Positions 16,293 to 24,645 of a DNA stretch of 64,000 bases are shown piece after piece. Location of the stretch: NCBI GenBank assembly GCA_035311445.1, contig DATGCX010000031.1, forward strand, positions 1 to 64,000, given 5' to 3'. The notes beneath the pieces are model-generated. The model saw only the letters and a program-made list of their open reading frames with translations. It did no database searches and was not told the origin of the DNA. The translations under genes and the position numbers were made by a program. Within the stretch, counting starts at the first letter, position 1, and the number at the start of each line of letters is the position of its first letter. This DNA comes from JAJPKK01 sp035311445. GTDB lineage: Bacteria > Pseudomonadota > Alphaproteobacteria > Rhizobiales > Xanthobacteraceae.

Positions 16293-17903
16293 TCACAACT
16301 CACGCAGGGCATTGAACTGGGCCACATAGCCGGATGGGTCGATGCGTGCCGCCACTATGGTGGTGCCGTTCGACTTGAGCGCGGTGCAAAGGGCATTCGT
16401 CAGCGCCTGTTCGGTCTCCACCACCACCGCGTCGGCGCCGAAGGCCTGACCGAGCTTCTCCCAGTCGACACCCCCGATGTGAACGCCGTGCGGGGGCACG
16501 CCCTTGATCTCCTGCTTGACCCGGATGAGCCCGATTTCCTGGTCGTCGAACACGAGCACGATGATCGGCAGGTTCTCGCGCCACGCGGTCTGTAGATCCG
16601 CGATTGCCATCAGGAATCCGCCGTCGCCGGAAAAGGCGAGGATCGGCCGGTCCGGGAAAGCGAGCCGCGCCCCCATCGCGCCCGGCACAGCGTAGCCCAT
16701 GGAGGCGAGGCCGTTCGAGGTGAGGAATTCTCGCGGCCCGTAGGACTCCCACTTCTGCACCACCAGCAGGCGGCTTGCGCCGGCATCGCAAGTTGCGATC
16801 GTGTGGCGTGGCATCACGGCGCGTGCAGTCTCGACGGCGCGCTGCGGGGAGAGACCGTTAGCCGGGGTGTTGAGCGCATTCGATACCTGCTCGCGAAATT
16901 TTTTTGCGACTTTCTCGCCCCAGTCGGTGCCCTCAGGTGCAAGTGCTGCGAGGCGAGAAAGCAGAGGTTTGAGGTCACCGACGATTTCGGGGTCCGCAGG
17001 CACGAAACCGTCGACGCTTGGAATCGATGCAAGTGACAGCACTGGAATCGTATACGGCCATGGCTTCGGCTGCAGTTCCACCGCATCAAGGCCGATCGTA
17101 ACGATGAGATCGGATTCGTTCACCAGCTCGCGCTCGATCAATCCGCCGATGATGCAGCCGGCACGCAACGCGTGGTCTTCCGGTATCGCGCCCTTGCACT
17201 TGGTCGTCGTGAGAACCGGCGCGCCGAGTTTTTCGGCGAACATCACCAGCTCCGCTGCCGCCTTGCACCAGTAGACGCCGAGGCCGACAAGCACGACCGG
17301 ACGGCGCGAAAGCTTGAGCACGTCGAGCGCCGGCTTGAGGTCGGCACAATCCGGGCCCGGAAACACGAGGTTCGCGACCAGCGGCGGCTCGGACACATAA
17401 TCACCGGCTTCCCGGGTGGTCTCGCTTTGCGGCAACTCGAAATGTATTGGGCCGGGCGGCGCCCCGGTGGCGGTGCGCATGGCGCGGCGCACCTGCTGAC
17501 GTACGACCTTGGCGTCGATCGTGGTGCCCCACTTCACGATGGGATCGTAAATGGCAAGCTGGTTCAACCGCTGGCGCAGGCCGATCTCGTAGGTCGGCCG
17601 CGAATAGGAGTCCGTAATAGCGATCAGCGGCGACCGGTCGAGATACGCATGGGCGACGCCGTTGACCATGTTGGTGGCGCCAGGCCCGCGGGTCGACATG
17701 CAGATGCCGGGGCTTCCAGTGATGTCTCCCCAGGTCGAGGCCAGCATGGCGCCCGCGACCTCCTGCTTCATCAGCAGGAACCGCATCTGGCGCTGGCGCG
17801 CCGCTTCCATCAGCTCGACCGACTCGCCGCCGGGATGTCCCACGATGAAGGGCGTGCCGGCATCCTTGAATGCCGTCGCGAGCACTTCGACGGTCGTGGA
17901 CAT
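16293..17903 (-). CDS. Thiamine-diphosphate-dependent enzyme (acetolactate synthase/benzoylformate decarboxylase family)
   Basis: A 536-residue protein starting at the ATG at 17903 behind AAAGGAGG. The N-terminal PYR domain has the ThDP-activating Glu E48 (MKQEVAGAMLA) and STRGPGATNMVNGVAHAYLD. A central nucleotide-fold domain follows, then the PP domain with SNGLASMGYAVPGAMGA and the Mg/ThDP motif GDGGFLMAIADLQTAWRENL ending FDDQ instead of the usual NN. The family decarboxylates or carboligates 2-oxo acids. No small regulatory subunit lies nearby, so acetohydroxyacid synthase is less likely than an aromatic 2-oxo-acid or oxalyl-type decarboxylase. Confidence 0.85.
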   Translation of the reverse strand: MSTTVEVLATAFKDAGTPFIVGHPGGESVELMEAARQRQMRFLLMKQEVAGAMLASTWGDITGSPGICMSTRGPGATNMVNGVAHAYLDRSPLIAITDSYSRPTYEIGLRQRLNQLAIYDPIVKWGTTIDAKVVRQQVRRAMRTATGAPPGPIHFELPQSETTREAGDYVSEPPLVANLVFPGPDCADLKPALDVLKLSRRPVVLVGLGVYWCKAAAELVMFAEKLGAPVLTTTKCKGAIPEDHALRAGCIIGGLIERELVNESDLIVTIGLDAVELQPKPWPYTIPVLSLASIPSVDGFVPADPEIVGDLKPLLSRLAALAPEGTDWGEKVAKKFREQVSNALNTPANGLSPQRAVETARAVMPRHTIATCDAGASRLLVVQKWESYGPREFLTSNGLASMGYAVPGAMGARLAFPDRPILAFSGDGGFLMAIADLQTAWRENLPIIVLVFDDQEIGLIRVKQEIKGVPPHGVHIGGVDWEKLGQAFGADAVVVETEQALTNALCTALKSNGTTIVAARIDPSGYVAQFNALREL

Positions 17904-18052
17904 TCGGCATCCTCCTTTGTTACGGTGGAAACCTAGCACAGTTCGGCAGAAAGCGATTCGGAAGGGCGCGATAGCAGGATTCAACTCCGGTAGTCTCCCT
18001 GCTTGCAGGGAGAGGTCGAATCGCGCGCTCGCGGGCGAGCGAATGAACATAT

Positions 18053-19054
18053 CTAGACGACTAATAATCGGTAGAATCGATTTTCGTTCCCGATCGTCTT
18101 CAAAGCATCAAATACCAAATCGCCGAATTTGTAAGCCTCAATCATATACTTGCGGCTCTCGGCTCTATCGGAAAAGCGACTAACCGGTTCGTCTTCTTTG
18201 GCATTTGTGGTTTCAAGAAAATGCTCATACTTGCTGAGTATAGCGGCAATAGTGGAGCTAGCATCAGATACATACGATTGTGCACTTAGCCATTCCAGCC
18301 TTTCAGTCGGCGTCATATTGATCATAAACTCGGCATCTCTTGGACTAACCGTATTGTGCCTCGCATAAATGGCAAGCAGATAGAGCAAGGCCGAGTAGCA
18401 CGTTAACATTCTACTATGCTTTAGCTTATAATTTTTCAACTTCCCTTTTGCCTTTTCCGCCTCCGGCACTCTTTGTGTCCGAGCTTCATAGTTGACGCAA
18501 AACGTTCTCCATAGCCGAAGAATATCATTTGCAAGAAATGCGGGAATAAATTCATCTTTGTGATCGTAGTAATCTCTCCAATATGCAGTGACAACCTGAC
18601 TTATGACCTCTCCATAAACTTGGTCCTCTAATGGAGGGTGGCTCTCCAACAGAAGCAGTAGCCTTGCCGTAAATGTGTTTATGGCGTCATCTTCTGGCGT
18701 ACCGAGAGACTTGGTTAGGTCATGCACAGAGTAGTGATCAAGGTATTGACCATCTCCTGAAAACTCAGGAATATTCAGCTTGCGGGTAATTTTGATAAGC
18801 TCAGCCTTTATGCAGATTTCGTCCAGACCCTTTAACAGACTCCCCTCTTTGCCGTCGCGTCCCTCCCTTCCATCGCCCTTGCCTAAAATAAACACGTCAA
18901 GATCACTGAACTTGCTCGCTTCGCATCTGCCGAAAGATCCCGTTGCGTACACGCAGGCTTTGCCCGCGGCTAAACTTTCAACCACCTTCACGTTCTCGCG
19001 GAGCACCTGGAGTCGATCTTTTGCTTGAGCCCGGCGATCGGCGAGTGTACCCAC
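18053..19054 (-). CDS. Nucleotidyltransferase (pol-beta fold) protein, island gene
   Basis: A 333-residue protein starts with GTG at 19054 after GGGAGG. The pol-beta NTase motif is clear: ATGSFGR (G39-S40), then SDLDVFILG with D51 and D53. The rest is mostly helical, including AYWRDYYDHKDEFIPAFLAN, LRLWRTFCVNYEAR and a Lys-rich helix. The first 77 bases overlap the exonuclease gene, showing tight coupling. Base composition is AT-richer than its surroundings (about 43 % GC in the line at 18421), a sign of transfer. It could add nucleotides to RNA or protein, or make a signal nucleotide; the family is not resolvable by eye. Confidence 0.8.
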   Translation of the reverse strand: MGTLADRRAQAKDRLQVLRENVKVVESLAAGKACVYATGSFGRCEASKFSDLDVFILGKGDGREGRDGKEGSLLKGLDEICIKAELIKITRKLNIPEFSGDGQYLDHYSVHDLTKSLGTPEDDAINTFTARLLLLLESHPPLEDQVYGEVISQVVTAYWRDYYDHKDEFIPAFLANDILRLWRTFCVNYEARTQRVPEAEKAKGKLKNYKLKHSRMLTCYSALLYLLAIYARHNTVSPRDAEFMINMTPTERLEWLSAQSYVSDASSTIAAILSKYEHFLETTNAKEDEPVSRFSDRAESRKYMIEAYKFGDLVFDALKTIGNENRFYRLLVV

Positions 19055-19694
19055 CTACTCCCTCCCACTCGAATATATTGGCGAAAATTTCGGCTTGTGC
19101 GATTGCATCGTCCAATGCGTGATGAGTGTGTTGCCGTTTCGGCAACAGTAGCGGATCAAGCCTTAAACGGCCCGCCTCGGATATTGGAATTGCTGCTTTC
19201 ACCGCATGAGCTGTCTTAATATCGAAGCATCGCGAGTAGCCGAAGGGAGAACCGTCGGCTGAAAATTTGATAAAATACCAATACAACCAAGCCCAATCGA
19301 AACTCAACGGATAGGCGACCAGTACCGGTTTAGCATTTTTCGAGTTGCTTTTCACCCAGCGATAAGCTTCTGTCATCGCATCTTCGGGGAGAGTGCCCTC
19401 AAGACATAAACGAACTCTGTCAAGTCCATTAACTCGCAAAGCTTCTTCTTGAAAGTTGTCTGAAATAGGCTTAAGCTCCTTGTAAAAAGTCCGTTCGTAT
19501 TTGCCCGGCCGAATAAACTGTCTACCATCAAACGAACCAGCGTACACAATCGCGAAGGATAATATAGAAAACGGTCCAGGAATTGGACCATCCGTCTCGA
19601 CATCGGCAGAAAAATAAACATCCACTACGCTCTCCGGCTGCTGGGAGGCGCGATCAACCTCGGTCGGGATTGGAGCGGTCCTCCTGTCAAGCAT
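18978..19694 (-). CDS. DEDDh-type 3'-5' exonuclease/exoribonuclease, island gene
   Basis: A 238-residue protein with the DEDDh set visible: D31 and E33 in FSADVETDGPIPGPFSILS, D133 in YPLSFDWAWLYWYF, and H191 with D196 in HTHHALDDAIAQAEIF. This is the oligoribonuclease/RNase T-like fold with two catalytic metal ions. Its ATG at 19694 overlaps the stop of the small upstream gene (ATGCTTGA), and its last 77 bases overlap the nucleotidyltransferase start. Composition is AT-richer than the flanks. The coupled layout suggests one functional unit acting on nucleic acid. Confidence 0.85.
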   Translation of the reverse strand: MLDRRTAPIPTEVDRASQQPESVVDVYFSADVETDGPIPGPFSILSFAIVYAGSFDGRQFIRPGKYERTFYKELKPISDNFQEEALRVNGLDRVRLCLEGTLPEDAMTEAYRWVKSNSKNAKPVLVAYPLSFDWAWLYWYFIKFSADGSPFGYSRCFDIKTAHAVKAAIPISEAGRLRLDPLLLPKRQHTHHALDDAIAQAEIFANIFEWEGVGGYTRRSPGSSKRSTPGAPREREGG

Positions 19695-19863
19695 CTAGTG
19701 CACGTCTTTCATTTTCCTTTCGATATTGTTTTGATAGTTCTTTTTTCGCTGAATCGGAAGCCAGTGATCCACAGCAAAATATTCCCGCCACAAGAACTAG
19801 AGTGCTGACCGCCTGTAGGAAAAGAACGTACGTGCGTTCCTGATCTGTTCTTACCATAAACAT
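19687..19863 (-). CDS. Small single-helix membrane protein, first gene of the island operon
   Basis: A 58-residue frame from the ATG at 19863 encodes a short N-terminus, one hydrophobic segment (YVLFLQAVSTLVLVAGIFCC) and a basic tail rich in Lys, Arg and Glu (SAKKELSKQYRKENERRALD). Its TGA overlaps the ATG of the exonuclease. The overlap and the membrane-peptide pattern support it being real, though the RBS is weak. No lipobox fits the two Cys residues. Confidence 0.5.
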   Translation of the reverse strand: MFMVRTDQERTYVLFLQAVSTLVLVAGIFCCGSLASDSAKKELSKQYRKENERRALDA

Positions 19864-19887
19864 TGCTCGATAGCAAGGGAGCGACAA

Positions 19888-20061
19888 TCACTGCTCGGCG
19901 TGTTCGTCCGGAAAACCACGCTCCTTGCGAATGCGGGCGAATGCATCGTCGACGCGCGTTACGCGCCCGGCTTCGGCTTCGGCGATGCCGCACGCTATCG
20001 CTGCATCTAAAACGGCAAGGTTGCGTGCTCGGTCCCCGTCATCCCGTCCCAGCGGGCACAT
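19888..20061 (-). CDS. Small protein resembling the C-terminal half of a ParD-like antitoxin
   Basis: A 57-residue frame starts five bases after the amidohydrolase stop (TGA CAACT ATG), behind GAGGTG. LAVLDAAIACGIAEAEAGRV followed by DDAFARIRKERG resembles the toxin-binding tail of ParD-type antitoxins. The DNA-binding half is absent and no toxin gene follows. It may be a remnant, or a small protein translationally coupled to the amidohydrolase. Confidence 0.4.
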   Translation of the reverse strand: MCPLGRDDGDRARNLAVLDAAIACGIAEAEAGRVTRVDDAFARIRKERGFPDEHAEQ

Positions 20062-20066
20062 AGTTG

Positions 20067-21083
20067 TCACCTCAGTACCATCATCCCGAACAGCCGTGCC
20101 GCATTTACCCCGACGATCTTCTCCTTGTCCTCGGCCGAAATCGGACACGCCTCCACGAACTCGATCGGCTTCGGCTCGCCCACCGGATAGTCCGAGCCGA
20201 GCACCACGCGATCGGCGCCGACGCGCCTGACCAGGGCTTCGAGCACCTCCGGCTCGTAGACGCAGCTGTCGTAGTAGAGCATCCGCAGATATTCGGCGGG
20301 GCTCTTCTTCATGTTGACGCGGGTGGCGGGCTTTTCCAGATAGTTCCGGGCAATGCGGCCCATGTAGTAGGGCATGTAGCCGCCGCCGTGCGAGACGCAG
20401 ATTTTGAGCGTCGGGAACGCGTCGAGGATGCCCTCGTAGAACAGCGAGGCGATCGCCATCGCCTCTTCGAACGCCTGGCCGATGCTGTTCCACAGGTACC
20501 ATTTCTCGAAGCGGGCGCCGGCGTTGCCGGCCGGGTGAATATAGACCACGGCGCCCAACTCCTCGACCTTTTCCCAGAACGGCCGCAGCGCGGCGTCGCC
20601 CAATTCCATATCCCGCGCCGTCGTCGAGATGCCGACTCCGGCGAGGCCGAGGTCGCGCATGCAACGCGTGAGTTCCGCAACGGCCAGCGCGGGGGCCGCG
20701 AGCGGCACACCGCCAAAGCCAATGAACCGCTCCGGATTTGCAGCGACCACGGCGGCTATGTGGTCGTTGAGCATGCGTTCCAATCGCAGGCTTTCTTGGG
20801 GCTCCGCCCAATAGGTGAGCTGATGCACGAGGCTCGACGACAGCACCTGCATGTCGACGCCCATGGCGTCCATGTTAGCGATCCGCTCGGTCACGTCGGA
20901 CATGCGCGACACCACGAAGGCCTCGCGCTGGCGCACGACCTTCCTGGCCTCCTCGTCCATGGTCGGATCGGTATTCGATTTGACAAACAGGCTGTGCGCC
21001 GCCGTGACGGCGTACATTTCCGGGATCATCAGATGGGCGTGGAAGTCGATAACGCAACGCGAGCGGCCCGCTTGTTCATTCAT
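20067..21083 (-). CDS. Amidohydrolase, ACMSD/gamma-resorcylate decarboxylase-like
   Basis: A 338-residue TIM-barrel protein. VIDFHAHLMIPEMY provides the HxH metal site, YIHPAG and KICVSHGGGYMPYYMGRI supply further His ligands, and VLGSDYPVGEP gives the terminal Asp. This is the branch of amidohydrolases that decarboxylates ACMS or hydroxybenzoates. The start is the ATG at 21083 after GGGAGG, overlapping the livM-like stop by four bases, so it is cotranscribed with the transporter. That suggests the transporter imports its aromatic substrate. Confidence 0.88.
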   Translation of the reverse strand: MNEQAGRSRCVIDFHAHLMIPEMYAVTAAHSLFVKSNTDPTMDEEARKVVRQREAFVVSRMSDVTERIANMDAMGVDMQVLSSSLVHQLTYWAEPQESLRLERMLNDHIAAVVAANPERFIGFGGVPLAAPALAVAELTRCMRDLGLAGVGISTTARDMELGDAALRPFWEKVEELGAVVYIHPAGNAGARFEKWYLWNSIGQAFEEAMAIASLFYEGILDAFPTLKICVSHGGGYMPYYMGRIARNYLEKPATRVNMKKSPAEYLRMLYYDSCVYEPEVLEALVRRVGADRVVLGSDYPVGEPKPIEFVEACPISAEDKEKIVGVNAARLFGMMVLR

Positions 21084-22129
21084 GGCGTCCTCCCGCTGGT
21101 CTGTGGGGCGACATGCTGGCCGATCTTCTCGGCGACGCGGCGCTGAAGCGGGAAGATCTGCAGCCCGAAACGGTCGGCGACCAGCCCCCACACCCCGCGC
21201 GGCGCCTTGAGCATGATGACAATGGCGACGGCACCCAGCATGAGCAGGTAAAGACTGCCGAGGTCCGCGAACACCTGACGTAGCAGAAAGAAGATCGCGG
21301 TGCCCACCATCGGACCTTCGATGCGGCCGACACCCCCGATCACCGTGATGAAGATCACGAAGGCGGTCCAGTCATTGACGCTGAAGGCCGCATCCGGCGA
21401 AATGCGCAGTTTCTGCAGAAAGATCACCGCGCCCACCATGGCGGTGCAGAACGCCGTCGTCACATACACGACCAACTTGACCCAATGCACGCCGACCCCA
21501 TTCGACAGCGCTGCAATCTCGTTGTCGCGGATCGCCGTGAGCGCGAGTCCGTAGCGCGAGCGCAGCAGCATGACGATCAGTCCCAGCACCAGCACAGCGA
21601 GCGCCAGTGCTGTCCAATAGATCAGGAATTCGCGCGTTTCTCGCGTCGCCGCAATCGCGATCACGATGCCCGCCGGCAGGCTGGTGCCGGAGCCGCCGCC
21701 GAGGACCGAGACCTGCGAGGCAACAAGGCGGAAAACTTCCGCCACCACCCAGGTGCCGATGGCGAAATAATGGCCGCGCAACCGGAACACCAGCGCCGCA
21801 ACCGGGACCGAGATCGGAGCCGCTATAATGCCGACGAGGGGTACCGCCCAGAGCGGCGAAATTCCCGCGAACATGGTGAGGCTGAACAGCAGATACCCGC
21901 CAAGCCCCACATAGGCATGCTGACCGACCGAAACGAGACCAGCATAGCCGGCGAGCAGGTTCCAGGCGCTCGCGAGCGCCACATAAGCATAGATCTCGGC
22001 GAGCAGGCGCAGGTCCTGCCGGCCAGCCCAGTATGGCGCCAGCGCCAGCGCGGCAAGTGCGATTACGAAAAAGAACAGGCCGATGCGACTCGACCGATCC
22101 ATGAAAACCACGCGCGTCCGGTCAGGCAT
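21080..22129 (-). CDS. livM: Branched-chain amino-acid-type ABC permease (LivM)
   Basis: A 349-residue membrane protein with about nine to ten helices. It has the LivM signatures YVALASAWNLLAGYAGLVSV, GQHAYVGLGGYLL and the cytoplasmic loop RDNEIAALSNGV, plus FVIFITVIGGVGRIEGPMVG. It ends over the amidohydrolase start (ATGA) and begins six bases after the livH-like stop. In HAAT systems of this kind the cargo is often an aromatic or organic acid rather than an amino acid. Confidence 0.9.
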   Translation of the reverse strand: MPDRTRVVFMDRSSRIGLFFFVIALAALALAPYWAGRQDLRLLAEIYAYVALASAWNLLAGYAGLVSVGQHAYVGLGGYLLFSLTMFAGISPLWAVPLVGIIAAPISVPVAALVFRLRGHYFAIGTWVVAEVFRLVASQVSVLGGGSGTSLPAGIVIAIAATRETREFLIYWTALALAVLVLGLIVMLLRSRYGLALTAIRDNEIAALSNGVGVHWVKLVVYVTTAFCTAMVGAVIFLQKLRISPDAAFSVNDWTAFVIFITVIGGVGRIEGPMVGTAIFFLLRQVFADLGSLYLLMLGAVAIVIMLKAPRGVWGLVADRFGLQIFPLQRRVAEKIGQHVAPQTSGRTP

Positions 22130-22135
22130 CGGTTA

Positions 22136-23002
22136 TCAATGTATCTTCGGGAACAGCCCTTCGGGCCGCACCGCAAGGACGATCAGGAACGCCACATGCC
22201 CGGCGAGCGTCTGCCAGCCGGGGTCGATATGGGCGCCGATGCCCTGGGCAACGCCGAGCAGGATGCCGCCGAGCAGCGTTCCCCACAGGCTCCCGAGGCC
22301 GCCCATGATCACGGCCTCGAAACCGAAGATCAGCCGTGCCGGCCCGATCGCCGGATCGAAATTCGTGCGCACCGCAATCAGCACACCGGCGATCGCCACG
22401 ATGGCAAGCGACAGGGCCGTGCCGAGCGCGAACACGTGGCGATTGTCGAGGCCCATGAGCTGCGCTACCGCCTGGTCGTCGGAGGTGGCGCGAAACGCGC
22501 GCCCAAGCGCCGTGCGGTAGAACACGAACTGCATGCCGCCGATCACCGCGACCGCGAGCGTGAACTGCAGAAGCGGCAGTATCCCGATCGAAATGCCCGG
22601 AATCACTGAGAGGCTCGCCACCTCGATGGCGCCGGCCTGAAGCCGGCGGCTGTCCGCTGTGAACAGCTCGAGCAGGCCGTTCTGGATGATTACCGAAAGC
22701 CCGAAGGTAACGAGCAGCGATGGCAGGAGATCGTCGCCGAGCGTGAAGTTGAGCAGGAATCGCTGCAGGACGTAGCCGAGCGCCGCCATCACGGGCACGA
22801 CGATGATCAGCGCTGCAATTGGATTAAGATCGAGTGTGGCCGTGATGACGAGCGCTATGTAAGCGGCGAGCACGATGAGATCGCCATGGGCGATGTTGAC
22901 GAGCCGCATGATGCCGAAAATCAGCGACAGCCCGGCCGCGAACATCCCGTAGAGCCCGCCGACGAGCGCGCCCTGGACGATGACGTTGATCCACTCGGTC
23001 AT
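22136..23002 (-). CDS. livH: Branched-chain amino-acid-type ABC permease (LivH)
   Basis: A 288-residue permease starting at the ATG at 23002 (MTEWINVIVQGALVGGLYGM). Typical LivH blocks are AAGLSLIFGIMRLVNIAHGD, TSDDQAVAQLMGLD and FGFEAVIMGGLGSLWGTLLG. The frame is open upstream through GC-rich repeat sequence whose translation is repeat-like, so the later ATG is preferred. It pairs with the livM-like gene; the repeat separates it from the ATPase genes of the same operon. Confidence 0.9.
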   Translation of the reverse strand: MTEWINVIVQGALVGGLYGMFAAGLSLIFGIMRLVNIAHGDLIVLAAYIALVITATLDLNPIAALIIVVPVMAALGYVLQRFLLNFTLGDDLLPSLLVTFGLSVIIQNGLLELFTADSRRLQAGAIEVASLSVIPGISIGILPLLQFTLAVAVIGGMQFVFYRTALGRAFRATSDDQAVAQLMGLDNRHVFALGTALSLAIVAIAGVLIAVRTNFDPAIGPARLIFGFEAVIMGGLGSLWGTLLGGILLGVAQGIGAHIDPGWQTLAGHVAFLIVLAVRPEGLFPKIH

Positions 23003-23011
23003 GGGTCTTCT

Positions 23012-23130
23012 CCCTCCCCCCGTGTGGGGGAGGGTCGGGGTGGGGGGTCGGGAGGTAATGGCGCGGCGGTGCCACACCCATCGACCACCCCCATCCCCTC
23101 CCCACAAGGGCGAGGGGAGTCGCAAGCGAC
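23012..23130. repeat. GC-rich palindromic element within the liv operon
   Basis: Three perfect hairpins stand in about 120 bases: CCCTCCCCC (23012-23020) with GGGGGAGGG (23026-23034), TCCCCTC (23094-23100) with GAGGGGA (23112-23118), and GTCGC-AA-GCGAC (23119-23130). The block lies between the ATPase and permease genes of one operon. It could stabilise or attenuate the transcript. A related element interrupts the gene at 37119. Confidence 0.65.
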
Positions 23131-23157
23131 AAACGCGTTCATGTGCAACAGTGCTCC

Positions 23158-23862
23158 TCACACCCCGAAATACGCCGCCGAGATCGCTTCACGGGTGAGC
23201 GCGCCGGCGGCACCGGCGAGGGCGACGCGGCCTTCCTGCAGGCAATAGACGTGACTGCTGGCGGTGAGCGCCTGCACGATGTCCTGCTCGACAATGACGA
23301 CCGCCGATCCCTCCCGCACGATCGATGGCAGTCGCGCATAGATGTCGCGTACCACGATGGGGGCGAGGCCGAGGCTGATCTCGTCGCACAGGATGAGCCT
23401 GGGGTTCGACATCAGGGCACGCCCGATGGCGACCATCTGCTGTTGGCCACCGGATAGCGCGGTCGAGGGCAAGGCGCACCGCTCCGCCAGCACGGGGAAC
23501 AACTCATATACGCGGGCAAGATTCCACGGGCCGGGTCGGCCGAGCTGGCCGCCGATCAAGAGGTTTTCCTCCACCGAAAGCGAAGGAAACAGCCGCCGCC
23601 CCTCGGGCACCAGCGCAATGCCGCGTGCTACAGTGCGATAGGCGGGCCCGCCGCCGATCGCGACGCCGTCGAAACGGATCGCGTGAGGCGGCGCGCCCAT
23701 CAGGCCAGCGATGCTCTTGAGGAGAGTGCTCTTGCCGGCCCCGTTGGCGCCGATCACTGCAACGACCGCGCCGGCTTCGACCCGCAGGGAGACTGCAAAC
23801 AACGCCTGGAAGTCGGCGTAGAAGGCATCGAGCCCGTCGATTTCAAGCAGCGCCTCAGACAT
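23158..23862 (-). CDS. livF: ABC transporter ATP-binding protein (LivF)
   Basis: A 234-residue ATPase. Walker A is GANGAGKSTLLKSIAG, the Q-loop region reads VPEGRRLFPSLSVEENLLIG (LivF hallmark), the signature is STALSGGQQQM, and Walker B is LILCDEISLGLAP. The start at 23862 overlaps the livG-like stop by eight bases. With livG it energises the livH/livM channel. Confidence 0.93.
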   Translation of the reverse strand: MSEALLEIDGLDAFYADFQALFAVSLRVEAGAVVAVIGANGAGKSTLLKSIAGLMGAPPHAIRFDGVAIGGGPAYRTVARGIALVPEGRRLFPSLSVEENLLIGGQLGRPGPWNLARVYELFPVLAERCALPSTALSGGQQQMVAIGRALMSNPRLILCDEISLGLAPIVVRDIYARLPSIVREGSAVVIVEQDIVQALTASSHVYCLQEGRVALAGAAGALTREAISAAYFGV

Positions 23863-24583
23863 CGGCCTCAATCCCCAGATAGATTTCGGCGACCTGCGGG
23901 CTCTTGATGACGGCGTTGGGCTCGCCCGAGGCGATGATGTCGCCGGCATGCAAGACCGCGAGGCGATCGACCACGGCGACGAGCGCATGGACCACATGCT
24001 CGATCCAGATGATCGACACGCCGGTCTCCCGCACGTCCCTGATCAGCGCCACGAGGCCCGCGCATTCGTGCTCGGTGAGCCCGCCGGCGACCTCATCGAG
24101 CAGCAGTACCCGCGGTTGCGTCGCCAGTGCCCGCGCGAGTTCGAGCCGCTTGCGGTCGATGAGGGAAAGTGACCGGGCGAGCCGGTTCGCCTCGGCGGCG
24201 AGACCGCAACGACCGAGAATATCGAGGCAGCCGGCGTAAACGTCATGCTCGCGCTTGTTCCGCCCGAAAGCTGCCGCCACGACCGTGTTCTCAAACACCG
24301 TCATGCCGCCGAACGGCTGCGGAATCTGGAACGAGCGCGCCAGGCCCAGGCGACAGCGCCGCTGCGGCGGCAGTCTCGTGATGTCGGCGCTGGCCAGCAG
24401 GACGCGTCCACCGTCCGGCGCAACAGTGCCGGTCGCGATGCCGAACAGGGTGGTCTTACCGGCGCCGTTCGGCCCGATGATCCCAAGCGCCTCGCCCTCG
24501 GCGAGCGCAAGATCAATGTCCCGCGCGACCACGACGGCGCCGAACCGTTTGGAGATTTTTTCTAGCGCAAGAATGGGCGACAT
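23855..24583 (-). CDS. livG: ABC transporter ATP-binding protein (LivG)
   Basis: A 242-residue ATPase: Walker A GPNGAGKTTLFGIATG, the LivG segment LGLARSFQIPQPFGGMTVFE, Walker B VLLLDEVAGGLTEHE and H-loop IEHVVHAL. The signature LSLIDRKRLELARALA departs from LSGGQ, as often in LivG. It is the first gene of the leftward liv operon, divergent from the FAH gene. No substrate-binding protein is encoded in the cluster. Confidence 0.92.
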   Translation of the reverse strand: MSPILALEKISKRFGAVVVARDIDLALAEGEALGIIGPNGAGKTTLFGIATGTVAPDGGRVLLASADITRLPPQRRCRLGLARSFQIPQPFGGMTVFENTVVAAAFGRNKREHDVYAGCLDILGRCGLAAEANRLARSLSLIDRKRLELARALATQPRVLLLDEVAGGLTEHECAGLVALIRDVRETGVSIIWIEHVVHALVAVVDRLAVLHAGDIIASGEPNAVIKSPQVAEIYLGIEADV

Positions 24584-24645
24584 GGGTTGACCGGGCCGAC
24601 GTTGCCGGCTTGATTTAACACATAACCACTCACGGGACGTACCTC

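Noticed and set aside
18053..19863. Assignment of the island operon to CBASS
   Set aside because: The nucleotidyltransferase has a GS...DxD motif but I cannot confirm a CD-NTase fold, and the companion genes are not those of a known CBASS type.
23012..23130. Could the GC-rich repeats be a CRISPR or phage attachment site
   Set aside because: The hairpins are unequal and have no regular spacing, spacers or integrase gene nearby.
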